From: Curtobacterium sp. Leaf261
Lineage (GTDB): Bacteria; Actinomycetota; Actinomycetes; Actinomycetales; Microbacteriaceae
DNA: 64,000 nt
Direction: 5' to 3'
Assembly (NCBI RefSeq): GCF_001422205.1
Contig: NZ_LMMJ01000001.1
Coordinates: forward strand, 179,591 to 243,590
The notes below the pieces were generated by a model, which was given only the letters and a program-made list of their open reading frames with translations, did no database searches and was not told where the DNA came from. The first letter of the stretch is position 1; each line of letters opens with the position of its first letter. The position numbers and the translations under genes were made by a program. Of this stretch, positions 41,270 through 51,643 are shown piece after piece.

Positions 41270-42688
41270 ATGTCTGACGTGCTCATCGACCGTCCGGAAC
41301 TCGAAGGCCTCGGCCAGTACGAGTTCGGGTGGTCCGACTCTGACGTCGCCGGCGCCTCCGCCCGCCGCGGGATCTCCACCGAGGTCGTGTCGGACATCTC
41401 CGCGCTCAAGAACGAGCCGGAGTGGATGCTCAAGAACCGGCTCAAGGGCCTGTCGCTCTTCGACCGGAAGCCGATGCCGACCTGGGGCGCGGACCTCACC
41501 GGGATCGACTTCGACAACATCAAGTACTTCGTGCGCTCCACCGAGAAGCAGGCGCAGTCGTGGGAGGACCTCCCCGCCGACATCCGTGAGACCTACGAGA
41601 AGCTCGGGATCCCGGAGGCCGAGCGCCAGCGCCTCGTCGCCGGTGTCGCCGCCCAGTACGAGTCCGAGGTCGTGTACCACCAGATCCGTGAGGACCTGGA
41701 GCAGCAGGGTGTGATCTTCATGGACACCGACACCGCCCTGCGCGAGCACCCCGAGCTCTTCCAGGAGTACTTCGGCACCGTGATCCCGGCCGGCGACAAC
41801 AAGTTCGCCGCGCTCAACACGGCCGTCTGGTCCGGCGGGTCGTTCGTCTACGTGCCGAAGGGCGTGCACGTCGAGATCCCGCTGCAGGCGTACTTCCGGA
41901 TCAACACCGAGAACATGGGCCAGTTCGAGCGCACGCTGATCATCGCCGACGAAGATTCCTACGTGCACTACATCGAGGGCTGCACGGCCCCGATCTACAA
42001 GTCGGACTCGCTGCACTCCGCCGTGGTCGAGATCATCGTCAAGAAGAACGCCCGCGTCCGGTACACGACGATCCAGAACTGGTCGAACAACGTCTACAAC
42101 CTCGTCACCAAGCGTGCGATCGCGCACGAGGGGGCGACGATGGAGTGGATCGACGGCAACATCGGGTCCAAGGTCACCATGAAGTACCCGTCGATCTACC
42201 TCGCGGGGGAGCACGCCAAGGGCGAGACCCTGTCCGTCGCGTTCGCCGGCCCCGGCCAGCACCAGGACGCCGGCGCGAAGATGATCCACATGGCGCCCTA
42301 CACCACGTCGTCGATCGTCTCGAAGTCGATCGCGCGCGGCGGTGGCCGCGCCGGGTACCGCGGCGAGGTCCGCGTCGACCCGGGAGCGCACCACGCGGCG
42401 AACACCGTCCGGTGCGACGCCCTGCTCGTCGACACCGTCTCGCGGAGCGACACGTACCCGGCGATCGACATCCGCGTCGACGACGTCCAGCTGGGGCACG
42501 AGGCGACGGTCTCCCGCGTCAGCGAGGAGCAGTTGTTCTACCTGATGTCCCGCGGGCTCGCTGAAGACGAAGCGATGGCCATGATCGTCCGCGGGTTCAT
42601 CGAGCCGATCGCCCGCGAACTCCCGATGGAGTACGCACTCGAACTCAACAAGCTCATCGAGATGAGCATGGAAGGATCTGTCGGCTAG
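41270..42688 (+). CDS. sufB: Fe-S cluster assembly scaffold SufB
   Basis: A 472-residue subunit of the SufBCD scaffold complex on which Fe-S clusters are built. Typical segments are [20 protein letters not shown] (about 188-207), [11 protein letters not shown] (about 234-244) and [16 protein letters not shown] follows AGAGAG. First gene of a tight operon: sufD begins on the base after its stop codon. No cysteine desulfurase gene (sufS) or sufU lies in the operon, so sulfur must come from enzymes encoded elsewhere. Confidence 0.96.
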   Translation: MSDVLIDRPELEGLGQYEFGWSDSDVAGASARRGISTEVVSDISALKNEPEWMLKNRLKGLSLFDRKPMPTWGADLTGIDFDNIKYFVRSTEKQAQSWEDLPADIRETYEKLGIPEAERQRLVAGVAAQYESEVVYHQIREDLEQQGVIFMDTDTALREHPELFQEYFGTVIPAGDNKFAALNTAVWSGGSFVYVPKGVHVEIPLQAYFRINTENMGQFERTLIIADEDSYVHYIEGCTAPIYKSDSLHSAVVEIIVKKNARVRYTTIQNWSNNVYNLVTKRAIAHEGATMEWIDGNIGSKVTMKYPSIYLAGEHAKGETLSVAFAGPGQHQDAGAKMIHMAPYTTSSIVSKSIARGGGRAGYRGEVRVDPGAHHAANTVRCDALLVDTVSRSDTYPAIDIRVDDVQLGHEATVSRVSEEQLFYLMSRGLAEDEAMAMIVRGFIEPIARELPMEYALELNKLIEMSMEGSVG

Positions 42689-44044
42689 ATGAGCGCCAGC
42701 ACCCCGAACCCCACCGAGCTCCAGGGCACCGACCTGCACGACACCGAGGAGTCCTTCACGGGACAGGTGTCCGATGCGCCGCAGGACACCCCCGAGGCAC
42801 CCGGCAACGACCGACTCGGAGCGAGCCGCACGGGCACCGAACGGCAGATGGGCACCGAGCAGCACGGCGCCCGCGCGCACTCGGACGGTGGCTGGGACAC
42901 CTCGACCGGTCCGAAGGTCCCAGTGCAGACGCGGTCCGCCCGTTTCGCCTCCACCGACGTCGCGGCGTTCGCCCCGGTGACCGGTCGCGAGGTCAACTGG
43001 AAGTTCGCGCCGCTCCCGAAGCTGCAGCCACTCCTCGACGGTGACCTCGACGGTGCCGCCTACCCGTTCCTCGCCCGTGAATCGGGCGGTGCGTCGGTCG
43101 AGTGGGTGCGGAGCGACGACGAGCGTGTCGGCAGTGCCGGTCTGCCCGAGGACCGCGCCTCCGCAGCGGCGTGGGCAGCCAGGGACGCCGTCCTCGCGAT
43201 CACCGTCGCGGGCGACGAGCCGGGGCACCTCACGGTCACGCGCTCCGACATGGGCACGCAGCCCCGGGCAGCGCACACCGTGATCACGGCCGAGCCGAAC
43301 AGCACCGGCATCGTCATCATCAACAGCACGGGGTCGGCGCTCCTCAGCGAGAACGTCGAGATCGTCGCGAAGCAGGGCTCGCGCCTCACCGTGGTCTCCG
43401 TCCAGGACTGGGACGACGACGCCGTGCACATCGGCACCCACTTCGCCGAGGTCGGACGCGACGCCTTCCTCAAGCACGTCGTCGTGTCGCTCGGTGGTTC
43501 GGTCATCCGGGTCAACCCGTCGACCCGCCTCGGGGCACAGGGCGGCGACACCGAGATGTACGGCGTGTACTTCGCCGACGCCGGGCAGTACATCGAGCAG
43601 CAGGTGTACGTCAACCACGACGCCCCGAACACCCGCAGCCGCGTCAACTACAAGGGTGCGCTCCAGGGCCAGGGTGCACACACGGTGTGGATCGGGGACG
43701 TCCTGATCGGTCGCCCCGCCGCCGGCACCGACAGCTACGAGCAGAACCGCAACCTGGTCCTGTCCGAGGGCACCCGCGCAGACAGCATCCCGAACCTGGA
43801 GATCGAGACCGGTGACATCACCGGTGCCGGACACGCGAGCGCGACCGGACGGTTCGACGACGAGCACCTCTTCTACCTGCAGTCCCGCGGGATCCCGGAG
43901 GACGAGGCCCGCCGCCTCGTCGTCCTCGGCTTCCTCGTCGAGGTCATCCAGAAGATCGGCGACCCCGAGCTCGAGGAGCGTCTCGTCGGCGCCATCGAGC
44001 AGGAGCTCGCCGGGGGCCGCACCGCGCACGGGGACCTCGCCTGA
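42689..44044 (+). CDS. sufD: Fe-S cluster assembly protein SufD
   Basis: A 451-residue paralogue of SufB; with SufB and SufC it forms the scaffold and helps iron entry. The C-terminal core has GRFDDEHLFYLQSRGIPEDEARRLVV, matching the SufB-like C-terminal signature, with the beta-helix upstream. The N-terminal ~75 residues are polar and variable. Start follows the sufB stop directly, and its stop shares a base with the next gene's ATG. Confidence 0.94.
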   Translation: MSASTPNPTELQGTDLHDTEESFTGQVSDAPQDTPEAPGNDRLGASRTGTERQMGTEQHGARAHSDGGWDTSTGPKVPVQTRSARFASTDVAAFAPVTGREVNWKFAPLPKLQPLLDGDLDGAAYPFLARESGGASVEWVRSDDERVGSAGLPEDRASAAAWAARDAVLAITVAGDEPGHLTVTRSDMGTQPRAAHTVITAEPNSTGIVIINSTGSALLSENVEIVAKQGSRLTVVSVQDWDDDAVHIGTHFAEVGRDAFLKHVVVSLGGSVIRVNPSTRLGAQGGDTEMYGVYFADAGQYIEQQVYVNHDAPNTRSRVNYKGALQGQGAHTVWIGDVLIGRPAAGTDSYEQNRNLVLSEGTRADSIPNLEIETGDITGAGHASATGRFDDEHLFYLQSRGIPEDEARRLVVLGFLVEVIQKIGDPELEERLVGAIEQELAGGRTAHGDLA

Positions 44045-44370
44045 TGGCCACCCGCGTGTGTGCCGAGTCGGAGATCGCCGTCGACAGCCCCCTGCGGGTG
44101 GTCGTCGACGACGTCGCCATCGCCATCGTGAAGGACTCGGCCGGCACGGTGCACGCCATCGGCGACACCTGCACGCACGGCGACATCTCGCTCGCCGAGG
44201 GCTTCGTCGAGGACGGCACGCTCGAGTGCTGGGCACACGGCTCGCGGTTCGAGCTCACCACCGGCAAGCCCCTCACCCTGCCCGCGTACGAACCCGTCCC
44301 GGTGTTCCGCGTCCAGATCGACAACGGCGAGGTCTACGTGGACACCCACGACGTCCTCGCCAGCAACTAG
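44044..44370 (+). CDS. Rieske-type [2Fe-2S] ferredoxin subunit
   Basis: A 108-residue protein with both Rieske cluster motifs, CTHGD (Cys41/His43) and CWAHGSRF (Cys61, His64), so a [2Fe-2S] cluster held by two Cys and two His is expected. Related proteins serve as electron carriers of non-heme iron oxygenases, but in Actinobacteria this gene is often found between sufD and sufC, where it may donate electrons during cluster assembly (inference). It overlaps sufD by one base. Confidence 0.9.
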   Translation: MATRVCAESEIAVDSPLRVVVDDVAIAIVKDSAGTVHAIGDTCTHGDISLAEGFVEDGTLECWAHGSRFELTTGKPLTLPAYEPVPVFRVQIDNGEVYVDTHDVLASN

Positions 44371-44387
44371 CAGTCAGAAGGAATCGA

Positions 44388-45185
44388 ATGTCCACTCTCG
44401 AAATCAAGGACCTCAAGGTCTCGATCGACACCGATCAGGGCAAGAAGGAGATCCTCCGCGGTGTCGACCTCACCATCAACGAGGGCGAGATCCACGCGAT
44501 CATGGGGCCGAACGGCTCCGGCAAGTCCACCCTGGCGTACACGATCGCCGGCCACCCCCGCTACAACGTCGACGGTGGCCAGATCCTGCTCGACGGCGAG
44601 GACGTCCTCGCGATGAGCGTCGACCAGCGCGCGCGTGCCGGCATGTTCCTCGCGATGCAGTACCCGGTCGAGATCCCGGGTGTCACGGTCTCGAACTTCC
44701 TGCGGACCGCCAAGACCGCGATCGACGGCGAGGCTCCGGCGCTCCGCAAGTGGGTCACCGACCTCCGCAAATCGATGTCCGACCTCAAGATGGACAGCGC
44801 GTTCGCCGAGCGCAACGTCAACGAGGGCTTCTCCGGTGGCGAGAAGAAGCGCCACGAGATCATGCAGCTCGAGCTGCTCAAGCCGAAGTTCGCCGTGCTC
44901 GACGAGACCGACTCCGGGCTCGACGTCGACGCGCTCAAGATCGTGTCCGAGGGCGTCAACCGCGCGCACGACTCGACGAACCTCGGCGTCCTCCTCATCA
45001 CGCACTACACGCGCATCCTCCGCTACATCACGCCGGACTTCGTCCACGTGTTCGTCGCGGGCAAGGTCGCGGAGCAGGGCGGGCCCGAGCTGGCCGAGCG
45101 TCTCGAGAACGAGGGCTACGACCGCTACGTGACCGCTTCCGCCGACGCGGACACGCAGGCCGCCGCTGCCGCAGAGGCGCGCTGA
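44388..45185 (+). CDS. sufC: Fe-S assembly ATPase SufC
   Basis: A 265-residue ABC-type ATPase that drives the SufBCD scaffold. Walker A is GPNGSGKST (about 42-50), the signature region FSGGEKKRHEIMQL (about 148-161) and Walker B with DETDSGLD (about 172-179). It has the usual SufC length with no membrane domain. ATG follows AGAAGGA. Confidence 0.96.
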   Translation: MSTLEIKDLKVSIDTDQGKKEILRGVDLTINEGEIHAIMGPNGSGKSTLAYTIAGHPRYNVDGGQILLDGEDVLAMSVDQRARAGMFLAMQYPVEIPGVTVSNFLRTAKTAIDGEAPALRKWVTDLRKSMSDLKMDSAFAERNVNEGFSGGEKKRHEIMQLELLKPKFAVLDETDSGLDVDALKIVSEGVNRAHDSTNLGVLLITHYTRILRYITPDFVHVFVAGKVAEQGGPELAERLENEGYDRYVTASADADTQAAAAAEAR

Positions 45186-45190
45186 CCACG

Positions 45191-45520
45191 ATGATCACGA
45201 CACTGGCCGACACGAAGTTCGACGAGGTCGCCGAGGCGCTGAAGGAGGTCTCCGACCCGGAGCTGGGCGTCAACATCGTCGACCTCGGCCTGGTCTACGA
45301 CCTCGCCTGGGACGACGAGGCAGACGCGCTCGTCATCAGCATGACGCTGACGAGCGCGGGCTGCCCGCTCACCGACGTCATCGAGGGCGACACGGCGAAC
45401 GCGCTCGACGGCGTGGTCGACGCCTTCCGGATCAACTGGGTGTGGATGCCGCCGTGGGGTCCTGACCGGATCACCGACGACGGCCGCGAGATGATGCGGG
45501 CACTCGGCTTCTCGATCTGA
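45191..45520 (+). CDS. sufT: SufT/MIP18-family Fe-S carrier maturation factor
   Basis: A 109-residue DUF59 (MIP18-like) protein. The DPELGVNIVDLGLVYDL block (about 24-40) and the single conserved Cys in TSAGCPLT (about residue 60) are the family signature. Such proteins help deliver Fe-S clusters to target enzymes. It is 5 nt after sufC and closes the operon. A perfect palindrome follows the stop. Confidence 0.92.
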   Translation: MITTLADTKFDEVAEALKEVSDPELGVNIVDLGLVYDLAWDDEADALVISMTLTSAGCPLTDVIEGDTANALDGVVDAFRINWVWMPPWGPDRITDDGREMMRALGFSI

Positions 45521-45563
45521 CGCGAGACCCGCTCCGCGTGTCACGTCCTCGACGTGCCCCGTG

Positions 45564-45609
45564 ACGGACTGGAGGCCCGGTACCAGCTGGTACCGGGCCT
45601 CCAGTCCGT
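45564..45609. repeat. Perfect 46-bp palindrome of the dispersed repeat family
   Basis: The 23-base left half is the exact complement of the right half, with no loop, and begins ACGGACTGGAGGCCCGG. The centre CCAGCTGG matches the element at 29948. It lies between convergent sufT and bioY, as a bidirectional terminator would. Confidence 0.95.
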
Positions 45610-45636
45610 TCTGTGGTCGCGACGCGACCTGCGATC

Positions 45637-46239
45637 TCAGCGACGGCGGCCGAGCGCCTTCCACGCGAGGGGCAGGACCCCGGCTGCGATGAGCGCCTTG
45701 GCGATGCCACCGACGACGAACGGCCAGAGGCCGAAGCCGAGCACCGTGCCGATGTCGTGCGGAGCACCGAGCTGGGCCAACACGACCGCGAGGTACGGGA
45801 TACCGGTGACGAAGGGGATCGCACTCGCAAGGGTGAACGCGAGCGCGGCACGGACGAACCTGCGGTCCCAGTCGCGGCGGGCGAGCCAGCCGACGACCGC
45901 TGCCGCGGGGACGAACCCGATGACGTACCCGAAGCTGGGGATCGTGAGCGCGTGCAGCCCACCCGTCATGTCCGCGAAGAACGGCGCGCCGGCGAGCCCG
46001 GCGACCATGTAGACGAGCATCGCGAGCGTGCCGCGGCCGGCTCCGAGCGTGGCGCCGGCCAGCACGACGGCGAGCGTCTGCCCGGTGATCGGGACCGGCC
46101 ACATCGGCACCTCGAGCTGCGCCATGGCAGCGGTGAACAGGGCACCGCCCGCCACGAGGGCGGCGTCGGTGGCGATCCCGCGCGAGCGGATCCGGTCCGC
46201 GAGGACGGTACGGACGGCGCCGTTGGCGGCATTCGTCAT
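45637..46239 (-). CDS. bioY: Biotin transporter substrate-binding subunit BioY
   Basis: A 200-residue membrane protein with about six hydrophobic segments. The family motif GQTLAVVLAGATLGAGRGTLAMLVY (read here in two parts, about residues 52-66) and the C-terminal GIAKALIAAGVLPLAWK are visible. BioY binds biotin with high affinity and works alone or with the ECF module BioMN; no bioM/bioN genes are adjacent. ATG follows AGGAG. Its 5' region is shared with the divergent ABC-F gene. Confidence 0.93.
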   Translation of the reverse strand: MTNAANGAVRTVLADRIRSRGIATDAALVAGGALFTAAMAQLEVPMWPVPITGQTLAVVLAGATLGAGRGTLAMLVYMVAGLAGAPFFADMTGGLHALTIPSFGYVIGFVPAAAVVGWLARRDWDRRFVRAALAFTLASAIPFVTGIPYLAVVLAQLGAPHDIGTVLGFGLWPFVVGGIAKALIAAGVLPLAWKALGRRR

Positions 46240-46406
46240 GAAGTCTCCTACAATGGGTCGGTGGTCGAATCCGGGCCGCGCGTGCCGTTCGTGCTGAACA
46301 GCCGATCGCAGTGCTGCGCTGCGAGTCCGGATCGTGTTGCCATCCTATTGGCCGCCTGCATGCACACACCGTTGTGACCACCCCACCAACTGATTGGACA
46401 TTCGCT

Positions 46407-48005
46407 GTGCTTGCCGTGCACGACCTCGAGATCCGCGTCGGAGCTCGCCTGCTGATGCAGGACGTGTCGTTCCGTGTCGACAAGGGCGACAAGATCGGTC
46501 TGGTCGGGCGCAACGGCGCCGGCAAGACCACCCTGACCAAGTCCCTCGCGGGCGATCAGCCACCCTCGGGCGGCAAGATCGAGAGCAACGGGGAGATCGG
46601 GTACCTGCCGCAGGACCCCCGATCCGGGAACCCCGAGGACACTGCGCGCAAGCGCATCCTCGACGCCCGTGGTCTCGGTGAGATCGTCGAGAACATCCGG
46701 AAGGCCACCGTCGACATGGGGTCGTCCGACCCCGCCGTCGCCGAGAAGGCGATGAACCGGTACGCACGGCTCGACGACCAGTTCAACGCGCTCGGCGGCT
46801 ACTCCGCCGAGGCCGAGGCAGCGTCGATCGCGTCGAACCTCAAGCTCCCGGACCGCATCCTCGACCAGCAGCTCAAGACGCTCTCGGGCGGTCAGCGTCG
46901 CCGGATCGAACTCGCGCGCATCCTGTTCTCCGAGGCGGACACGATGATCCTCGACGAGCCGACGAACCACCTCGATGCGGACTCGGTCGTGTGGCTCCGC
47001 GAGTACCTCAAGACGTACCCGGGCGGCGTGATCGTGATCTCCCACGACGTCGAACTCGTCGACGAGGTCGTCAACCGCGTCTTCTACCTCGACGCGAACC
47101 GGCAGGCGATCGACATCTACAACATGGGCTGGAAGCACTACCAGCGCCAGCGTGTCGCGGACGAGGAGCGCCGTCGCAAGGAGCGCTCGACCGCCGAGAA
47201 GAAGGCCGGTGAGCTGCAGAAGCAGGCCGCGCGCTTCGGTGCGAAGGCCACGAAGGCCGCAGCAGCGCACCAGATGGTCGCGCGCGCCGAGAAGCTCCTC
47301 GCCGGACTCGACGAGGTGCGCGAAGTCGACCGCGTGGCCAAGCTGCGCTTCCCGACACCCGTGTCGTGCGGTCGTACGCCCCTCATGGCCGAGGGGCTGT
47401 CGAAGTCCTACGGGTCACTCGAGATCTTCGCCGGGGTCGACCTGGCCATCGACCGGGGTTCCCGCGTCGTCATCCTCGGCTTCAACGGTGCCGGCAAGAC
47501 GACGCTCCTCCGGATCCTCGCGGGAGCAGACGCGCCCGACACGGGCGAGATCCTGCCTGGTCACGGGCTGCGGATCGGCTACTACGCGCAGGAGCACGAG
47601 AACATCGACGTCAACCGATCGGTGCTCGAGAACATGGTGTCGGCGTCGCCGAACCTGACCGAGACCGAGGCGCGGCGTGTCCTCGGCTCGTTCCTCTTCA
47701 CGGGCGACGACGGCTACAAGCCCGCCGGGGTGCTCTCCGGCGGGGAGAAGACCCGACTGTCGCTCGCGATGATCGTGGTCTCGGGGGCGAACGTGCTCCT
47801 GCTCGACGAGCCCACGAACAACCTGGACCCCGCGTCGCGCGAGGAGATCCTCGGCGCGTTGGCCGGCTACGAGGGTGCGGTCGTCCTGGTGTCGCACGAC
47901 GCGGGTGCTGTCGAGGCGCTCAACCCCGAGCGTGTCCTGCTCCTGCCGGACGGCACGGAGGACCACTGGAACAAGGACTACGCCGAGCTCATCGAACTGG
48001 CGTAG
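46407..48005 (+). CDS. ABC-F family ATPase
   Basis: A 532-residue protein with two ABC ATPase domains and no membrane domain, the ABC-F type that acts on ribosomes. Domain 1 has GRNGAGKTTL (about 36-45) and LSGGQRRRIELARILF with DEPTNHLD; domain 2 has GFNGAGKTTLL (about 352-362) and LSGGEKTRLSLAMI with DEPTNNLD. A basic interdomain linker (about 240-300) corresponds to the P-site tRNA-interaction motif. The GTG start gives the conserved LAVHDLEIRVGARLL N-terminus. It could be a housekeeping EttA-like factor or an antibiotic-protection factor; the former is more likely next to core genes. Confidence 0.92.
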   Translation: MLAVHDLEIRVGARLLMQDVSFRVDKGDKIGLVGRNGAGKTTLTKSLAGDQPPSGGKIESNGEIGYLPQDPRSGNPEDTARKRILDARGLGEIVENIRKATVDMGSSDPAVAEKAMNRYARLDDQFNALGGYSAEAEAASIASNLKLPDRILDQQLKTLSGGQRRRIELARILFSEADTMILDEPTNHLDADSVVWLREYLKTYPGGVIVISHDVELVDEVVNRVFYLDANRQAIDIYNMGWKHYQRQRVADEERRRKERSTAEKKAGELQKQAARFGAKATKAAAAHQMVARAEKLLAGLDEVREVDRVAKLRFPTPVSCGRTPLMAEGLSKSYGSLEIFAGVDLAIDRGSRVVILGFNGAGKTTLLRILAGADAPDTGEILPGHGLRIGYYAQEHENIDVNRSVLENMVSASPNLTETEARRVLGSFLFTGDDGYKPAGVLSGGEKTRLSLAMIVVSGANVLLLDEPTNNLDPASREEILGALAGYEGAVVLVSHDAGAVEALNPERVLLLPDGTEDHWNKDYAELIELA

Positions 48006-48010
48006 ACGAA

Positions 48011-48039
48011 CTGCGCGGTCTGCAGGGCGCGCCGCGCAG
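48011..48039. terminator. Terminator-like hairpin between convergent genes
   Basis: CTGCGCGG (48011-48018) and CCGCGCAG (48032-48039) with a 13-nt loop, 6 nt after the ABC-F stop and ahead of the convergent SURF1 stop. Confidence 0.55.
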
Positions 48040-48074
48040 GAACCGAGCGGACTGCGGGGCGCGTCCCGCCGCGC

Positions 48075-49067
48075 TCAGCGCCGCTCGAGCAGTTCATCCT
48101 CGATGTCGGCGTCGGTCTTGGGACGGGCATCGCGTCGTCGCTGCCGTTCGAGCGCGCGCTCGCGTTCCTCCGGGTCGTCCTGGTTCAGGTTCCGGTACTC
48201 CTGGACCATCAGGTACGCGAGGAACCCGAACCCCCCGGCGGCGAACATGAACCACTGGATGAAGTAGCTGAGGTGGAGTCCGGTGTCCGCCGAGGGTCGG
48301 TCCCATCCGAGCGGGGCTGCCTCGGTCGGGGCGGGACTCTCGCTGGCGAGCTGCCCGTAGGCGCCTGACCAGATCGGCGTGTCGACCTTGCCGGCGACGT
48401 CGGAGAGCGTGACCGACTGGATCTCGTCGGTGTGCTCGGGGTCGGACCGGCCGGGGATGTGCGGTTCGTCGCCCTGCAGACGGACGATCACGGTCACCTG
48501 GCCCTTCGGGGGAGCCGGCACGTGGTCCGGGTAGTCCTGCGCGTTGCCGGTCGGTACCCACCCTCGATCGACGACGAACGCCCGACCGGACGAGGTGACG
48601 AGGGGTGTCAGGACCTCGAAGCCCGGCTGGCCGTTGTGCACGCGGTTCCGGACCAGGAGCTGGTCGTCGACGTCGTAGTGCCCGGTCATCGTCACGCGGA
48701 GCCAGGTCTGGGACGCATCGAACGAGCGCGGGCCGGGGAGTGCGGTGTCGAGCGGCACCGGGGAGTGGTCGTAGTTCGCGGCGATCTGGTCGTTCTCGCG
48801 CACCGCCTCGTTGCGGCGGTCCCACTGCCACAGGCCGAAGAACGCGCAGAGGATCGCGAACCCGATCGCGATCGCGACGTAGCCGAGCCAGCGCCTGCCG
48901 ATCACGAACCGCCATCCGACGAACGGGTCGCCGGGTCCGCGGTCGCCAGTCGCATCGGGCGTGACGGTCGCCGGGGACGCATCACGGGCCTCCCGGTCGA
49001 GCCGTCGGAGTCGCTCTGCGCCCTTCCGGCCGTACCGGGCGGCCGGGTCGAAGTCGCGCTCCGTCAC
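48075..49067 (-). CDS. SURF1 family cytochrome oxidase assembly protein
   Basis: A 330-residue SURF1/Shy1-like protein that assists heme A insertion into cytochrome c oxidase. Two membrane segments (about 62-82, GYVAIAIGFAILCAFFGLWQW, and about 270-290) flank an extracellular domain with the family segments RNRVHNGQPGFEVLTPL and RGWVP. The GTG start overlaps the stop of the upstream gene (GTGA), so the two are coupled. ctaA and ctaB lie 7-10 kb away and serve the same oxidase. Confidence 0.92.
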   Translation of the reverse strand: MTERDFDPAARYGRKGAERLRRLDREARDASPATVTPDATGDRGPGDPFVGWRFVIGRRWLGYVAIAIGFAILCAFFGLWQWDRRNEAVRENDQIAANYDHSPVPLDTALPGPRSFDASQTWLRVTMTGHYDVDDQLLVRNRVHNGQPGFEVLTPLVTSSGRAFVVDRGWVPTGNAQDYPDHVPAPPKGQVTVIVRLQGDEPHIPGRSDPEHTDEIQSVTLSDVAGKVDTPIWSGAYGQLASESPAPTEAAPLGWDRPSADTGLHLSYFIQWFMFAAGGFGFLAYLMVQEYRNLNQDDPEERERALERQRRRDARPKTDADIEDELLERR

Positions 49068-49480
49068 GACGCGCCGTCGGTGTGGCCCTGCACCTCGGCC
49101 CGCGTGGCATCGGTCCGGGACGCCTCGGCACGCGTGGCATCGGTCCGGGACGCCTCGGCTCGGAACCCGTCGGCTGGAGCGGTGTCGACGCGCACGGAGT
49201 CCGACGCCCGACCGTAGGTGAGCCGGGAACCGGACGGGTCGTCGAGGCGGTCGACGTCTTCGTGGATGTCCGTCACCGTCACGGGGAAGGAGCGAGACCG
49301 GAGGTAGTCGGCGAGGAAGCCGCGATGCTCGTCGCAGGCCGCCCAGACCTTGACCCGGTCGGCGGCGTGGATCCTGGGGTTGCGCCAGTTGATGCGGAAG
49401 TGCGCGGTCTCTCGGCAACCGGCTCGCGAGCACACCGGTGCGACGGGGTCCGTGCTCAGGAGGTCGAACGTCGCACCCAT
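49064..49480 (-). CDS. Small Cys-rich protein of unknown function upstream of SURF1
   Basis: A 138-residue soluble protein. The conserved-looking core (residues 14-75) carries CSRAGC, WRNPR and CDEHRGFLADYL, so three Cys and one His could bind a metal such as zinc. The C-terminal 55 residues are polar and include a 30-bp in-frame direct repeat (EASRTDATRA twice). The start ATG at 49480 begins the core; the open frame upstream is not conserved in character. Translation is coupled to SURF1 by a 4-base overlap, suggesting a related job. I do not recognise a named family. Confidence 0.72.
   Translation of the reverse strand: MGATFDLLSTDPVAPVCSRAGCRETAHFRINWRNPRIHAADRVKVWAACDEHRGFLADYLRSRSFPVTVTDIHEDVDRLDDPSGSRLTYGRASDSVRVDTAPADGFRAEASRTDATRAEASRTDATRAEVQGHTDGAS
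49101..49160 (-). repeat. 30-bp in-frame direct repeat, two copies
   Basis: Units 49101-49130 and 49131-49160 differ at one base and encode a ten-residue repeat in the tail of the Cys-rich protein. Confidence 0.9.
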
Positions 49481-49526
49481 CAGCGGCGTCCGGCCTGTGG
49501 CAACGTCGCGGTCCGGGCTCCCGCCA

Positions 49527-49949
49527 TCAGTGGTGCCCCGCCCTGGCCGCGCGACGCGCACCCGCACGGGCGACACGATCGCGTTCGGCGGCTTCTGCCT
49601 CGGCGTGCGCCTGCTCGGACCGACGACGCTGGTCGTCGCGGTAGCGCTGCTCGCGCTCCTGTTCCTGCTGTTCGCGATCGACGACGGGGTCGGATCCGTA
49701 CCGCATGAGCTGGCCACCCGGCTCGACGAGGTCCGAGCCGCGTCGGTTGCCCGCGTTCGCGACGACGACGGCGACCCACGGGATCACGCCCGCGAGGACG
49801 AGCGGGACGACGCTCCAGACGTTGTGCAGGAGGACGGCGCCGATGAAGCACGCCACGCGCACGGACATGGTGAACACGTACCGCTTGAGCCGGTACTGAC
49901 GGTCCTGCGTCGGGGACGCGGGAAGTGTCGTGATGCTCTTGGTCTTCAT
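49527..49949 (-). CDS. DUF3099 membrane protein
   Basis: A 140-residue protein with two hydrophobic segments (about 27-44 and 46-65: VRVACFIGAVLLHNVWS, then VPLVLAGVIPWVAVVVANA) and a long basic/acidic C-terminal tail rich in Arg, Glu and Ala that may form a coiled coil. The pattern RYXXTMXVRXXCF...GVIPWVAVVVAN is typical of DUF3099, an actinobacterial family of unknown function. It is divergent from fabG and lies upstream of the Cys-rich and SURF1 genes on the same strand. Confidence 0.82.
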   Translation of the reverse strand: MKTKSITTLPASPTQDRQYRLKRYVFTMSVRVACFIGAVLLHNVWSVVPLVLAGVIPWVAVVVANAGNRRGSDLVEPGGQLMRYGSDPVVDREQQEQEREQRYRDDQRRRSEQAHAEAEAAERDRVARAGARRAARAGHH

Positions 49950-50005
49950 TCCACTCGGATCTGTCGTTCGCCCGTGTCAAGACTAACTCGAACCACCGAC
50001 GCTAG

Positions 50006-51459
<1,454 letters not shown>

Positions 51460-51465
51460 GCGACC

Positions 51466-51471
51466 AGGCTA
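51466..51471 (-). promoter_or_regulatory. -10 hexamer of a probable leaderless promoter for serB
   Basis: TAGCCT on the minus strand ends 6 nt before the serB GTG. Confidence 0.55.
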
Positions 51472-51511
51472 CTGGCCGGCGCCACGGGGCCGGCGCCGGG
51501 TGACGCCGCGT

Positions 51512-51575
51512 TGCGGACTGGAGGCGCGCCCAGCGTCACCCGCGTCGGCAACGCGGGTCGTCCCTCCAGTCCGCA
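51512..51575. repeat. Dispersed repeat hairpin, paired copy with inner stem
   Basis: TGCGGACTGGAGG (51512-51524) pairs with its complement at 51563-51575. The loop holds a second stem, ACCCGCGT/ACGCGGGT (about 51538-51558). It lies downstream of glgC and upstream of serB on the minus strand, so it would end glgC transcripts. Confidence 0.85.
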
Positions 51576-51643
51576 GCCGTGTCGACGGTCCGGCGGACCG
51601 GGCTCGGCACGTCGTGCCGAGCGCAGTCTGGCGGACCAGCGGG

